Shown here in pieces: positions 54,011 through 63,470 of a stretch of 64,000 nucleotides of DNA. The notes under the pieces were generated by a model that was given only the letters and a program-made list of their open reading frames with translations, was not told where the DNA came from and did no database searches. The DNA comes from Lachnospiraceae bacterium. GTDB lineage: Bacteria; Bacillota; Clostridia; Lachnospirales; Lachnospiraceae. The stretch covers positions 42,949 to 106,948 of the forward strand of contig JAQXVO010000028.1 in NCBI GenBank assembly GCA_029224965.1. The letters are read 5' to 3'. Made by a program: the position numbers and the translations under genes. How positions within the stretch are numbered: the first letter of the stretch is position 1; the number at the start of each line of letters is the position of its first letter.

Positions 54011-54979
54011 TCAGCCCAAATAATTATTTGCAAAGTCAAATACCGGGCCCGATTTATCCCACTTGATTTTCATAAGATAAGTATGTCTATTGTAATCGTA
54101 AAGAGGATCTCCTTTGATCTCATCATACTGCCGTGCATGGTAAACGAGAACATCTTCTCCCTCTTCATTGAATGTAAACGAGTTATGTCCCGGGCCAAAT
54201 AATCCCTTATCCGGATCGGTTTTTAATACAGGCCCACTTGACTTTTCCCAATTCCATGGGTTTAATGGGTCCTTTCCATCTTCCAATTTCAGAAGTCCCA
54301 TACAATAGCAGCTTCCTGTTGCACTCGCTGAGTAGGTGAGATAGGAATAACCGGAATGATGTATGTAGGCCGGTCCTTCATTTACCCAATAGTCCTCTCT
54401 TTCCCACGAGAAGGAAGGTGTGGACAGTAAAACCTGAGGACTATGCAGTTTATTTGGACTATCCATTTCCGCAATATACAAATTTGATATCTTCTTCCCC
54501 ACGCTTACTTTTTCAGCCCAAACTGCATAGGTTTTATCCTTTATGGGAAAAACGGTCATATCCAATGAAAAATCCGTAAAAGAAAAAGGATCAGATGCTT
54601 TCATCTGTCCCAGTTCTTCCCATCTATCCTTCATTGGATCATTCCCACAGCAACGTAAAACGTAGGGTCTTAGGGCCCAGATATCATCAACAGAACTTGC
54701 TGCAAAATAGATATACCATACTCCATCGATGTAATGTAGTTCCGGTGCCCAGATATGCTGGCTCATGATCCCAGAGTCATGTTTTCTCCATATCTCAATT
54801 TCAACTGCATCCTTTAAACCCTTCAGCGTTTTCGCTTGCCGTAGAATAATCTTGTCGTAAGTAGGTACAGAAGCCGTAAAATAATAGACTCCATTGGAAT
54901 GACGATAAACATATGGATCTGCTCTTTGACAAATAAACGGAGAGTTATAAGTTGTTTCTTTATAGTTATTGCTATTCAC
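54011..54979 (-). CDS. Glycoside hydrolase family 43 (arabinan/arabinose-active)
   Basis: A 322-residue five-bladed propeller hydrolase without a signal peptide, so intracellular. The three acidic catalytic residues can be placed at Asp-21 (QRADPYVYRH, general base), Asp-140 (DFSLDMTVF, pKa modulator) and Glu-201 (WVNEGPAYIHH, general acid). The sequence resembles the GH43 arabinofuranosidase subfamilies acting on arabino-oligosaccharides. It starts with GTG 54979 after AGGAG and follows the LacI gene by 15 bases. It is the last gene of an arabinose-sugar operon. Confidence 0.92.
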   Translation of the reverse strand: MNSNNYKETTYNSPFICQRADPYVYRHSNGVYYFTASVPTYDKIILRQAKTLKGLKDAVEIEIWRKHDSGIMSQHIWAPELHYIDGVWYIYFAASSVDDIWALRPYVLRCCGNDPMKDRWEELGQMKASDPFSFTDFSLDMTVFPIKDKTYAVWAEKVSVGKKISNLYIAEMDSPNKLHSPQVLLSTPSFSWEREDYWVNEGPAYIHHSGYSYLTYSASATGSCYCMGLLKLEDGKDPLNPWNWEKSSGPVLKTDPDKGLFGPGHNSFTFNEEGEDVLVYHARQYDEIKGDPLYDYNRHTYLMKIKWDKSGPVFDFANNYLG

Positions 54980-54994
54980 AGTTCTACTCCTAGT

Positions 54995-55984
54995 CTATAA
55001 CGTTTCACGATCCATAATTTTATGTTTTAAAAAAATCGTGCGAGGTTCATAATCAGGATCTCTTATAGAAGCAATCAATTCATTTACAGCAGTAGATGCT
55101 ACACCCTCAACATTAGTTGAAATGGTCGTGAGTTTCGGAGTGATGTACTTTAACATGCTTAAATCATCGAATCCCATCAGGCCATACTGTTTCGGTGGCA
55201 AAATACCTTTTTCACGTAAATCATTCAGGATTTCCAAGGCATAGACATCACCGGAACAGAGTATTGCTATTTTCTCATGTTGCAAAAAATCGTATTGGTT
55301 AATGGCATCCAGATATCGTTCGTCATCCAGGATATCTACTTTAATTTCCGGATGTCTGGCAGTTGCAAGACGTATCCCTTCCAATCTTTCCATATGGACA
55401 TAGATATTCTTCTGCCCTTTATTCTGCAGTGGTGGACATACGAACAAGACATGCTGATACTTTTTTTGAACAATATGTTCAAAAGCATCCTCTGCCGCCT
55501 GTCTTTCATCCACCTGAACGGTAGTGAATTCATCCGAAATACGATTACCCAGACATACACATGGGATGCCAAGGGATTTTAAGAAGGATTCAAACTCAGT
55601 TCCCTGATTCATCGGACTCAATATAATTCCTTCAACTTGTCTGGCTGCCAAGCCCTGAATCAGTTTTTTCTCCTCCTCAAGGCTCTCATCACAGACTGCA
55701 ATGCTGGTAAAATAGCCGTTTTTTTCAGCCGTACGATTAATGGCGTCCAAGCGCTGTACGAAATACATATTTGCAATATTCATCATCACAACGCCGATCG
55801 TGTTGGTGTGACCATGATTTAGACTTCGCGCAAGCAAATTTGGCTGATAATGATATTTTCTTGCTGTTTCGATGATAAGCTCATAGGTCTCCTTCCGAAC
55901 ACTGCCGGTCCCATTCAATGCTCTTAGGACTGTGGTCCTAGACACATGGCATAATTCAGCAATTTGATTAACGGTAATTGCCAT
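54995..55984 (-). CDS. LacI-family repressor of the arabino-oligosaccharide locus
   Basis: A 329-residue regulator with an N-terminal helix-turn-helix (TVNQIAELCHVSRTTVLRALNGTGSV) and hinge (NLLARSLNHGHTNTIGVVM), then a periplasmic-binding-type effector domain. It most likely represses its own operon; a candidate operator is the near-palindrome at 60741-60754. The effector is probably an arabinose-containing sugar (inference from context). Confidence 0.93.
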   Translation of the reverse strand: MAITVNQIAELCHVSRTTVLRALNGTGSVRKETYELIIETARKYHYQPNLLARSLNHGHTNTIGVVMMNIANMYFVQRLDAINRTAEKNGYFTSIAVCDESLEEEKKLIQGLAARQVEGIILSPMNQGTEFESFLKSLGIPCVCLGNRISDEFTTVQVDERQAAEDAFEHIVQKKYQHVLFVCPPLQNKGQKNIYVHMERLEGIRLATARHPEIKVDILDDERYLDAINQYDFLQHEKIAILCSGDVYALEILNDLREKGILPPKQYGLMGFDDLSMLKYITPKLTTISTNVEGVASTAVNELIASIRDPDYEPRTIFLKHKIMDRETL

Positions 55985-56014
55985 TGCTTATGAACTCCTC
56001 TTGCACAATAAACA

Positions 56015-57529
56015 TTATTTCAACGAGATTCGAATCATATTAAAGGAAAGTGGCTTGATCTTACATACAAGATCAGAACGATTTTCTATTTTTAAACCTG
56101 CAAGTTCCCTTGGCACCACTAAGTCATGATTAAACTGATTGGTTGCCATTTTATTATCGCAGCTTAGTTCTTGTGCCTCAATAATATTCTTTAATTCAAA
56201 ACCTTGACACGTATAGCGAACCTCCATGGATTCACTCTCATGACGGTTAATAAGATATACCACGAGCTCTTCGGCTTTTTCGTTATATACAGACACTTCA
56301 TCCAGAAATGGTACTTGCCCATAATGATTACTTGGATAGGATTTGCAACATATTCTAGAATCCAGAACTGTTCCTCGTGCATAATTAGCAATGCAGGCAT
56401 ATGGATAATATATCGTCTGTTTCCACATGTCCCCACCTGCTTCCGTCATAATGCAGGCGCTCACATTGGTGAGTAATGACTGACAAGCTATTTTTATATC
56501 TTTCGAATTTCTTAAAATTACAAGCATCATTTCTGCAAAAAGCAGAGCATCCTGCAGTGTATAAATCTGTTCACTAATGGCTGGAGCTATCTGCCAGGGA
56601 TCCTGATCAAGCTCTTTATTAACACTATCGCTCGGCAGTGCCCATACGCCCCATTCATCAAGACTAAATTTCATATCTTTATCGGATCTATGCTTTGCCT
56701 TGATGTACTTCGCAGTAGCCCTAATTGTCGAGATATATCGCTGCATATCCATGGACTGGGCAAGAAATTCTGCGGTACCCTTTTCCTGTCCTCCATAATA
56801 CTGATGCAATGCCAGATAATCTGCAATTTCATACGTTTCATCAAGCACTGTTGCATCCCAGGATGGATATGATGCCATTGTTGACAACGAGCTGCCACAT
56901 ACGATCAGTTCAATCGATGGGTCCAGCCTTTTCATAGCCTTACCAGCCTCGGCTGCTAACTTTCCATAATCAACTGCAGATTTATGTCCAATCTGCCAAT
57001 TTCCATCCATTTCATTCCCAAGACACCAGGTATGAATTCCGTACGGTTCCTTAAAACCATGTTGTATCCTCAGGTCACTATACTGTGTTCCATTTGGAAA
57101 ATTACAGTATTCCAGATAATGAATCGCATCTTCGATTCCTCTGGTTCCAAGATTGATCGTGAAAATCGGACTGACTCCGGCTTTCCTTGACCATGTAAGA
57201 AATTCGTTGGTTCCAAATTCATTGGTTTCAATGGAACGCCAGGCAAGATCGATTTTCTTAGGGCGTTTTGAAACCGGGCCGACACCATCTTCCCAATGAT
57301 ACGTCGATACAAAATTCCCGCCAGGATAACGAACTGCCTTAACTCCCATCTCTCTGACTGCAGTTAACACGTCGCTACGAAAGCCATTTTCGTCAGCAAG
57401 AGGATGCTTAGGTTCATAAATCCCAGAGTAAACTACTCTTCCCATATGTTCAACAAAAGAGCCATAAATTCGATCATCTATACGACCGCAAGTAAAATTT
57501 CTATCGCATATTGCTTTTGCATCCAACAT
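56015..57529 (-). CDS. GH51 alpha-L-arabinofuranosidase
   Basis: A 504-residue intracellular exo-enzyme that removes alpha-L-arabinofuranosyl residues from short arabino- or arabinoxylo-oligosaccharides. The acid-base Glu is in TWCLGNEMDG (near residue 173) and the nucleophile Glu is in FSLDEWGVW (near 292), and GSFVEHMGRVVYSGIYEPKH is the family N-terminus. No signal peptide. I use ATG 57529, 2 bases after the permease stop, with AAAGG upstream. Uptake by the linked ABC system and cleavage here make a complete route. Confidence 0.95.
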   Translation of the reverse strand: MLDAKAICDRNFTCGRIDDRIYGSFVEHMGRVVYSGIYEPKHPLADENGFRSDVLTAVREMGVKAVRYPGGNFVSTYHWEDGVGPVSKRPKKIDLAWRSIETNEFGTNEFLTWSRKAGVSPIFTINLGTRGIEDAIHYLEYCNFPNGTQYSDLRIQHGFKEPYGIHTWCLGNEMDGNWQIGHKSAVDYGKLAAEAGKAMKRLDPSIELIVCGSSLSTMASYPSWDATVLDETYEIADYLALHQYYGGQEKGTAEFLAQSMDMQRYISTIRATAKYIKAKHRSDKDMKFSLDEWGVWALPSDSVNKELDQDPWQIAPAISEQIYTLQDALLFAEMMLVILRNSKDIKIACQSLLTNVSACIMTEAGGDMWKQTIYYPYACIANYARGTVLDSRICCKSYPSNHYGQVPFLDEVSVYNEKAEELVVYLINRHESESMEVRYTCQGFELKNIIEAQELSCDNKMATNQFNHDLVVPRELAGLKIENRSDLVCKIKPLSFNMIRISLK

Positions 57530-57533
57530 CAAA

Positions 57534-58373
57534 TCAGCCTTTCAATCCCGAGCTCGCCATTCCTTCTACGAAATATTTCTGTCCAAAGATATAAAGTACA
57601 AACATTGGTATTAAAGAAATAAATGCACCGGCAAATGCTGCTCCATATTCAATCGTATTTTGTCCGACAAATAGAGCCAGTCCATTTGCCAGAGTTCTCA
57701 TTTCCGTACTACTTGTAATTAACATTGGCCATAATAGATCATTCCAAGATCCATTTACACTCAGAATAATCAGTGTAATAATCGCAGGCTTGACCTGTGG
57801 AATCATAATCCGCCAAAAGATTCCCCATTCTGATAGTCCATCAATACGTGCAGCTTCTGCCAGTTCGTGTGGTATCCCGGAAAATGCAGATCTCATCAGG
57901 AAAATAGATCCGGCAACGGCAACTCTGGGGATAATTAGTCCAAAGTATGTATCATACATATGCATTTTGAAAACAATAAGAAACAAAGGAACCATAATTA
58001 CCTGAATTGGAACCATCATGGTTGCCAGGGTGATCAAAAATGCTCCTGTCTTACCCTTAAAATTATAAAAAGCATATGCGTAACCAGCCATACTGTTTAC
58101 AATAACAGCCAGACAGGTTGTACCTCCTGCATAAATTGCAGAATTAAGCATATAGCGCAGAATATCGATCCTTTTTTGCACATCGGTAAAATTCGAAAGT
58201 GTAAAAGACTTTGGAAAGAAAGTCGGCGGCCATGAAATAATTTCACGTTCTGTCTTAAAGGCACTGCATACCATCCAAACAACAGGCACAAGAACCAATA
58301 GTGCCAGAACAATCAAAAGAACCATAACCGGTATCGTTCCAGCCACTTTTTTAGCAGTAGAACCTTTCTTCAT
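57534..58373 (-). CDS. Carbohydrate ABC permease, MalG type
   Basis: A 279-residue membrane protein with six helices. The binding-protein-dependent permease signature EAARIDGLSEWGIFWRIMIPQVKPA (EAAxxDG) is clear. It pairs with the upstream MalF-type subunit, whose stop overlaps its start by 4 bases (ATGA). Confidence 0.95.
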   Translation of the reverse strand: MKKGSTAKKVAGTIPVMVLLIVLALLVLVPVVWMVCSAFKTEREIISWPPTFFPKSFTLSNFTDVQKRIDILRYMLNSAIYAGGTTCLAVIVNSMAGYAYAFYNFKGKTGAFLITLATMMVPIQVIMVPLFLIVFKMHMYDTYFGLIIPRVAVAGSIFLMRSAFSGIPHELAEAARIDGLSEWGIFWRIMIPQVKPAIITLIILSVNGSWNDLLWPMLITSSTEMRTLANGLALFVGQNTIEYGAAFAGAFISLIPMFVLYIFGQKYFVEGMASSGLKG

Positions 58374-59263
58374 GATGATTCCTCCTTATTCATCCTGCGA
58401 TACAAAAGGACCGTAACAACCATAATGATAAGAAACAGAATGACTGACATAGCAGATGCATAACCCATGCTGGATGTCGTTGAAAACGCTCTGTTATAGA
58501 TATAAGTAACGGTAGACTCTGTGGTATAATTGGGACCGCCATTTGTGGTTGTGTAAATGATATCAAAAATCTGAAGGGATCCGGCCAAGCGGGTCATCAG
58601 AATATACCAGAAAGTCGGGCGAATAGACGGAGCCGTGATGGAAAAGAACTGTCGAATCTTTCCTGCTCCATCCATTTCAGCAGCTTCATAAAGAGATGGA
58701 CTTACCTGTTGAATTGCAGTTACATATACAATTGCCGATATGCCAAAGCTTCTCCATATTGAAATAAAAGTAACTACGAAAATTGTAAGTCCGGGGGTAT
58801 TAAGAAAATTGATTTTTCCGAGGCCAAAGCTCTGCAATACCGCAGGTATAAATCCGATATTTGAATGCAAAATCATTTTCCACATAATACCGATTGCAGT
58901 TGCCGAACAAATAACAGGAAGAAAATAAATTCCCCGAAGCACTTTATTCACACCATTGTTCTTGGTAATTAATGCAGCAATCATCATTGCACCAAAAGTT
59001 TGTATCGGAACTTCGATCAGCGTAAAAACTGCTGTAACACGTAGGCTATTTAGAAATCTCTTATCGTGAAATGCCTGAACGAAGTTCTGTAGTCCAACGA
59101 ATTTTGCCGTGTCCATTGTGACAGGGACATCAAAAAGACTTAGTCCAAGGCCAATAAACATTGGTATTACACTAAACATCAGAAGCAGGACTAAAGACGG
59201 CGCCAAAAAAATCCAAGCGGACCTTTTCGGATTGTTCCAAAATCTGTAAATCTGTTTCAACAC
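58370..59263 (-). CDS. Carbohydrate ABC permease, MalF type
   Basis: A 297-residue six-helix membrane protein with the EAAEMDGAGKIRQFFSITAPSIRP signature (EAAxxDG). It begins WNNPKRSAWIFLAPSLVLLLM, typical for sugar importer subunits such as UgpA/LacF. It forms the channel with the next gene's product. No ATPase gene occurs in the locus, so a shared MsmX-type ATPase is probably used, as is known for many Firmicutes sugar importers. Confidence 0.95.
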   Translation of the reverse strand: MLKQIYRFWNNPKRSAWIFLAPSLVLLLMFSVIPMFIGLGLSLFDVPVTMDTAKFVGLQNFVQAFHDKRFLNSLRVTAVFTLIEVPIQTFGAMMIAALITKNNGVNKVLRGIYFLPVICSATAIGIMWKMILHSNIGFIPAVLQSFGLGKINFLNTPGLTIFVVTFISIWRSFGISAIVYVTAIQQVSPSLYEAAEMDGAGKIRQFFSITAPSIRPTFWYILMTRLAGSLQIFDIIYTTTNGGPNYTTESTVTYIYNRAFSTTSSMGYASAMSVILFLIIMVVTVLLYRRMNKEESS

Positions 59264-59309
59264 TTTTCTCCATCTATTACTAGCAGTCCGAAGTTCCTCA
59301 CTGATTAAT

Positions 59310-59376
59310 TTCCAAGACCGGAAGCAAAAGGGGGACCTCCCGGTCTTGGAATGATCCCACTTAATGTTTTAAGTGG
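59310..59376 (-). promoter_or_regulatory. Two hairpins between binding-protein and permease genes
   Basis: TTCCAAGACCGG/CCGGTCTTGGAA (59310-59351, a 12-bp perfect stem) and CCACTT/AAGTGG (59357-59376). They lie between the binding-protein stop and the first permease start, and probably act as a partial terminator or mRNA stabiliser that raises the level of the binding protein. Confidence 0.75.
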
Positions 59377-59401
59377 TAAAGGAAGGGATTACGAGAACTA
59401 G

Positions 59402-60703
59402 TTATTTGTTGTATTTTGCTACAATACCATCAGCCGAATTTTGAGCTGTTTTTAATGCATCGTCAATGGATGACTGATCAAATGCTACTGAATTAATCAT
59501 TGGAGGAATAACATCGGAAAGAATTCCATTAATTCCTTCAAAGCTGGAATCGCAGATAAAATCTGTCGGTGCATCCGCATTAGCCGGAGTCATAGCTTGA
59601 AGTTTCTTATTCTCCTGATACTGTGCATTGTTCATTACAGAAGTCATGTAAGCCGGATATCCATTCTTCAAAGACCACTGGAGAGCAGGAGAATCTCCAT
59701 TCTTGTCTGCAGTATTCCACCATTTGATGAATTTATATGCTGCTTCCTTCTGCTTATCAGAAGCATTCTTGGTTACCGAGAATCCGAGAACCTCACAAGA
59801 ATTCATTTCTCCAGCATCGCCAGTCGGAATCTGACCGATACCATAATTCACACCAGCCTTATCTAATCCAGCCGTAACCCAAGGACCGCCAACTGTCATT
59901 CCGATCTGTCCGGCTGTCATCATAGGATCTGTCTCTTTTTCCTGGGGATTATCACCGTTTTTAACCATATCAGAATACATCTTCAGGAATTTCTTATAGC
60001 CTTCGTTTTCAGCAAAGTTTGCTTTCCATTTGTTACTATCCTTTGTAACTGCCAAGCCGCCAAAGCGCTGCATAATATGTGCAATTTGATAGTTATAGCC
60101 ATAGGAAATACCTGAGCCATAAATATTTTTAGATTTATTGGTGATCTTTTCGGCATCTTGCTTCCATTCATCCCAGGTTGCAGGGCCTTTTTCCGGATCC
60201 AGTCCAGCTTCTTTGAAGAGATCTTTATTCCAATACATATAGTATCCAACTAACTGGAAAGGAACAAAATATAGCTTGTCTCCATCAGAGCAATAATCCA
60301 GATAAGATGAAATAAAATCCGACTTATCCAGGCCTGTTTTATCAAAAATATCGCTGATATCTTGCAGATATTTTCCATAAGTAAAACGGTAGGTACTGGA
60401 ACTCAGCAATAATGTCGGTCCTGTTCCAGCAGCAAAAGCAGATGAGAGCTGGCTGTCCAGGTCAGTGGAGATATCCATTTTGACCTTAACGCCGTCCTTG
60501 TTTTCCTTGTTATATTTGTCTACAAGGCTTACAAGCATGTCCCCATCTGCTCCTGTAAAGGAATTCCAAAAAGTAACCTCTGTTTTTCCCCCACTATCCT
60601 TAGAAGACTTATTGGATTTTCCCGAAGTCGATCCGCAAGCAACTGTTGACATCGTCATTAAAGATGCCAGTCCTAATGACAAAAACTTTTTCCATGTTTT
60701 CAT
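59402..60703 (-). CDS. Sugar ABC substrate-binding lipoprotein
   Basis: A 433-residue extracellular solute-binding protein (family 1, MalE-like). The lipobox is in TMSTVACGSTSG, then a Ser/Lys linker, then VTFWNSFTGADGDMLVSLVDKYN, the usual N-terminal motif. YYMYWNKDLFKEAGLDP and AAYKFIKWWNT are typical for oligosaccharide-binding proteins. ATG 60703 is preceded by GAGAGGAG. Being first in an operon with GH51 and GH43 points to arabino-oligosaccharides as ligand. Confidence 0.94.
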   Translation of the reverse strand: MKTWKKFLSLGLASLMTMSTVACGSTSGKSNKSSKDSGGKTEVTFWNSFTGADGDMLVSLVDKYNKENKDGVKVKMDISTDLDSQLSSAFAAGTGPTLLLSSSTYRFTYGKYLQDISDIFDKTGLDKSDFISSYLDYCSDGDKLYFVPFQLVGYYMYWNKDLFKEAGLDPEKGPATWDEWKQDAEKITNKSKNIYGSGISYGYNYQIAHIMQRFGGLAVTKDSNKWKANFAENEGYKKFLKMYSDMVKNGDNPQEKETDPMMTAGQIGMTVGGPWVTAGLDKAGVNYGIGQIPTGDAGEMNSCEVLGFSVTKNASDKQKEAAYKFIKWWNTADKNGDSPALQWSLKNGYPAYMTSVMNNAQYQENKKLQAMTPANADAPTDFICDSSFEGINGILSDVIPPMINSVAFDQSSIDDALKTAQNSADGIVAKYNK

Positions 60704-60740
60704 CGTCTCAATTTCTCCTCTCATACCCTAAATACAACTA

Positions 60741-60798
60741 TGTACACGTGTGCATTTCTTATGTTTTTATATATATTCTTATATAGTCAAAATGTCAA
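60741..60798 (-). promoter_or_regulatory. Promoter and LacI-type operator of the arabinose locus
   Basis: TTGACA (60793-60798) with a TATATA-rich -10 (60770-60775) at 17 bases. Just after the predicted start the near-palindrome TGTACACGTGTGCA (60741-60754, CACGTG core) is a good candidate operator for the linked LacI repressor. The segment 60800-60960 is very AT-rich and shows no gene. Confidence 0.65.
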
Positions 60799-60977
60799 TA
60801 TATATTATGTATTATCGTCATTTTATATGACTTTATTTTATATATTTTGTGCAGTATTACTGTTTTTGCTGTAATATTTTTGATGTTCTCGTGTACTCAT
60901 CCAGTAATTCCCTTATAACTGTGTAAATTAAATAACAGAAAGAGCCAAGAGGTCATCTCTTATAGAATTATCTCCAG

Positions 60978-61066
60978 AGCCTGAAAGAACGCGGACTCAA
61001 GGATCTCCTGATGATTACATTGGATGCTCATGAAGGCATTCAGGATGCCATCAGCAAGGTGTTTCT
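60978..61066 (+). pseudogene. IS256-family transposase remnant
   Basis: One frame reads SLKERGLKDLLMITLDAHEGI then QDAISKVFLN. This matches the DDE-region segment (ERGLKGV..VSDAHEGLK.AI) of IS256/Mutator-type transposases. The rest of the gene is absent; downstream sequence no longer fits. An old deletion relic. Confidence 0.6.
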
Positions 61067-61070
61067 CAAT

Positions 61071-61274
61071 TTATACACAGATTTGGACTTGGCTCAGATC
61101 CAATGCGCTTGCAATCGAAATCATGGTCCAGAGAGTTGGATTGTCTGTTCCCCTGATAAGATACAGGAGAGAATAGACTTTGACAGGGCCGGAGGCTTTT
61201 GATAATCCGTTCCGGGAAAGATTGTGCTTTCCCATTTCTTCTTTGATTCGATTTTGGTTTATGGTTTCTTCCAT
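61071..61274 (-). CDS. Small XRE-like helix-turn-helix ORF
   Basis: A 67-residue frame, ATG 61274 with GAGGA 4 bases upstream. The pattern NRIKEEMGKHNLSRNGLSKASG, then YLIRGTDNPTLWTMISIASALD resembles the five-helix Cro/CI fold (LSQxxLAxxSG...I.RG...P.L.TL..IA.AL). The C-terminus stops soon after. It may be a real small regulator or a relic, since a transposase fragment abuts its end. Confidence 0.5.
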   Translation of the reverse strand: MEETINQNRIKEEMGKHNLSRNGLSKASGPVKVYSLLYLIRGTDNPTLWTMISIASALDLSQVQICV

Positions 61275-61295
61275 AGTGTCCTCGTTTTCTAAAAA

Positions 61296-61379
61296 AATAG
61301 TGCTGCAAGATTTCTCGCAACACTATTTTATAAGCGAAAAGAATTGCGAGTGGAGATTTAATATCCCCTTTCGCAATTC
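61296..61379 (-). terminator. Tandem terminators of the TetR gene
   Basis: Hairpin GAATTGCGA/TCGCAATTC (61341-61379) and then AATAGTGCTGC/GCAACACTATT (61296-61327) with a T7 tail on the minus strand. They separate the TetR gene from the small XRE-like ORF. Confidence 0.8.
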
Positions 61380-61425
61380 ATTTTAAAACACACAGGAATT
61401 TCATCCTTACTTTGCTATCTCATTG

Positions 61426-62016
61426 CTAGTGCCCAGCAGAATCTGTTTCTTCCAAGAGATCCAGGCAAGCGAATTTATCTCGCAATTTCTCAGGCAGGGC
61501 ATCCACCAGTAAGCGTGCCAGCCATTCCGGTGACTGCTGCATGCCACCCAGGACCCACTTCACCGTCATATAGATCGATGCTCTGCAGTAAAGTTCCAGA
61601 AGCAGGGCGATCTCGTCGGTCGGACTACTCCCGCTTTTCTTCACGATCCAATCCGAATAGAAGTTAAAAATCATTTCAAAATCATGTTCCTTCAGATTGT
61701 TTTGGGCATCGGAAGCAAAAGCCGCCCGAAAGAAATCGCCCTCTTCCTTCAAATAGGAAAATTTCAGACGAAGCCCCTCATCGATCGTCTTTCCTTCTCC
61801 CATTCGGTCGAAAGACTTACTCATTAATTTGTCAAAATACCAATTGATCAAATCATACTTATCCTGAAAAGTCCGATAGAAGGTCTGTCGAGACACACCC
61901 GCCCGGGTCGTGATCTGTCCGACCGTCAGCTTCTCAACACTGCTTCCGGCAAGACATTGCCGCGCCGCTTCGCAAAGTTCATATTTCAATCTGGTATTTT
62001 CACTTGTCTGTTTCAA
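61426..62016 (-). CDS. TetR-family regulator (DhaS/TetR_C_8-like)
   Basis: A 196-residue regulator. The N-terminal helix-turn-helix is LTVGQITTRAGVSRQTFYRTFQDKYDLINWYFDKLM, typical of the DhaS-like TetR group. The C-terminal ligand/dimer domain includes FFRAAFASDAQNNL and a Trp-rich part VKWVLGGMQQSPEW. It follows fucO on the same strand but a terminator intervenes, so it is probably separate. The ligand is unknown. Confidence 0.9.
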   Translation of the reverse strand: MKQTSENTRLKYELCEAARQCLAGSSVEKLTVGQITTRAGVSRQTFYRTFQDKYDLINWYFDKLMSKSFDRMGEGKTIDEGLRLKFSYLKEEGDFFRAAFASDAQNNLKEHDFEMIFNFYSDWIVKKSGSSPTDEIALLLELYCRASIYMTVKWVLGGMQQSPEWLARLLVDALPEKLRDKFACLDLLEETDSAGH

Positions 62017-62124
62017 TAGGAAATCCCCTGTCAGTTTTTTTATCTATGCGATATCAGTATTAAAGTAATTTTTTTCACTGCAATCATCATAATACAAAAC
62101 CTCTCCGCCTGGTATCTTCCGAGC

Positions 62125-62172
62125 AAAAAAAGACCCGCCCCAAGGATTCCATACCATCCTCAGAGCGGGTCT
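62125..62172 (-). terminator. Intrinsic terminator of fucO
   Basis: AGACCCGC and GCGGGTCT with an inner AGGAT/ATCCT pairing, followed on the minus strand by seven Ts, 35 bases after the fucO stop. Confidence 0.9.
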
Positions 62173-62206
62173 ATATTTAAAAAGGATCAGTAACGATATG
62201 CAAAAA

Positions 62207-63352
62207 TCACATCAACTGACGGAACATATCAATGACCTGTTCCTTAGTAGCTTCTCTGGGGTTTCCAGGATAGCATGCATCATTCAGAGCATCGCTTGCC
62301 AGCTGATCCAGGTCTTCTTCGCGGATTCTTTCGTTCTTTTCCGGAATTCCGACATCCTTGGAAAGCTTCTTTACAGCCGCGATAGCTGCATCACGATACT
62401 CTTCCTGGGTCATATCGTCTACGCCCTGAACGCCCATGGCACGGGCAATTTCCCGATAACGCTCGCCGGTATAATCCCGGTTGAACTCCATAGAGATCGG
62501 AAGAAGCTGTGCGCAAGCCATTCCATGAGGAGTGTCATAATGTGCAGACAGGGTATGTGCCATGGAATGATCGATGCCAAGACCTACATTGGAAAAGCCC
62601 ATGCCGGCAATGTACTGACCAAGAGCCATGCCCTCACGGCCTTCCTTGGTATTGTTAACAGCGCCTCTCAGATTCTTGGAAATCAGGCGAATTGCCTCGA
62701 GATGGAACATATCTGTCATCTCCCAGGCAGCCTTGGTGGTATATCCTTCGATGGCATGCGTCAGAGCATCCATTCCTGTTGCAGCAGTCAGGCCCTTCGG
62801 CATAGAGCTCATCATGTCAGGATCTACAACCGCAACAATCGGCATATCATGTGGATCTACACAAACGAACTTACGCTCTTTCTCGACATCAGTAATAACG
62901 TAGTTGATGGTAACCTCAGCTGCAGTTCCTGCTGTTGTCGGAACTGCAATGATCGGAACGCACGGATTCTTTGTCGGTGCAACGCCTTCCAGAGAACGCA
63001 CATCCTCGAATTCCGGATTGGTAATGATGATGCCAATGGCCTTGGAGGTATCCATGGAAGAACCGCCGCCGATTGCTACAATACAATCGGCTTCGGACTC
63101 ACGGAAAGCTTTTACGCCATGCTGTACATTTTCAATGGTCGGATTGGGCTTGATATCAGAATAAAGGCTGAACGGAATACCGGCTTCTTCCAGAAGATCC
63201 GTAACCTTTGCAGTAACTCCAAATTTTACAAGATCCGGATCCGATGCAACGAATGCCTTCTTGAAACCATGTCCCTTAATCTCGTTCACGATCTCCTGGA
63301 TTGCACCAGCTCCATGATAAGACGTTCCGTTTAACGAAATACGATTTGCCAT
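62207..63352 (-). CDS. fucO: Iron-containing lactaldehyde reductase (FucO-like)
   Basis: A 381-residue group III alcohol dehydrogenase. The NAD-binding GGGSSMDTSKAIGI and PTTAGTAAEVTINYVITD are present, and the iron ligands can be placed in TGMDALTHAIEGY (Asp, His) and DHSMAHTLSAHYDTPHG (two His). It stays close to E. coli FucO along nearly its full length (for example NPEFEDVRSLEG, RKFVCVDPHDMP, GQYIAGMGFSNVGLG), so reduction of lactaldehyde to 1,2-propanediol is likely. No fucose or rhamnose genes are in the window. It starts at ATG 63352 with AAAGGAG upstream. Confidence 0.93.
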   Translation of the reverse strand: MANRISLNGTSYHGAGAIQEIVNEIKGHGFKKAFVASDPDLVKFGVTAKVTDLLEEAGIPFSLYSDIKPNPTIENVQHGVKAFRESEADCIVAIGGGSSMDTSKAIGIIITNPEFEDVRSLEGVAPTKNPCVPIIAVPTTAGTAAEVTINYVITDVEKERKFVCVDPHDMPIVAVVDPDMMSSMPKGLTAATGMDALTHAIEGYTTKAAWEMTDMFHLEAIRLISKNLRGAVNNTKEGREGMALGQYIAGMGFSNVGLGIDHSMAHTLSAHYDTPHGMACAQLLPISMEFNRDYTGERYREIARAMGVQGVDDMTQEEYRDAAIAAVKKLSKDVGIPEKNERIREEDLDQLASDALNDACYPGNPREATKEQVIDMFRQLM

Positions 63353-63470
63353 AAAATCTCCTTTCTTTTGGGCCCCTGCCCCCTCTTTGTTTCAGTGGAA
63401 ATATAGACCTCTCGGTACTTTTTCCGCCTTTCGTTTATCTTCGATAAGTATTATAAAGGAGATCTTCAGA

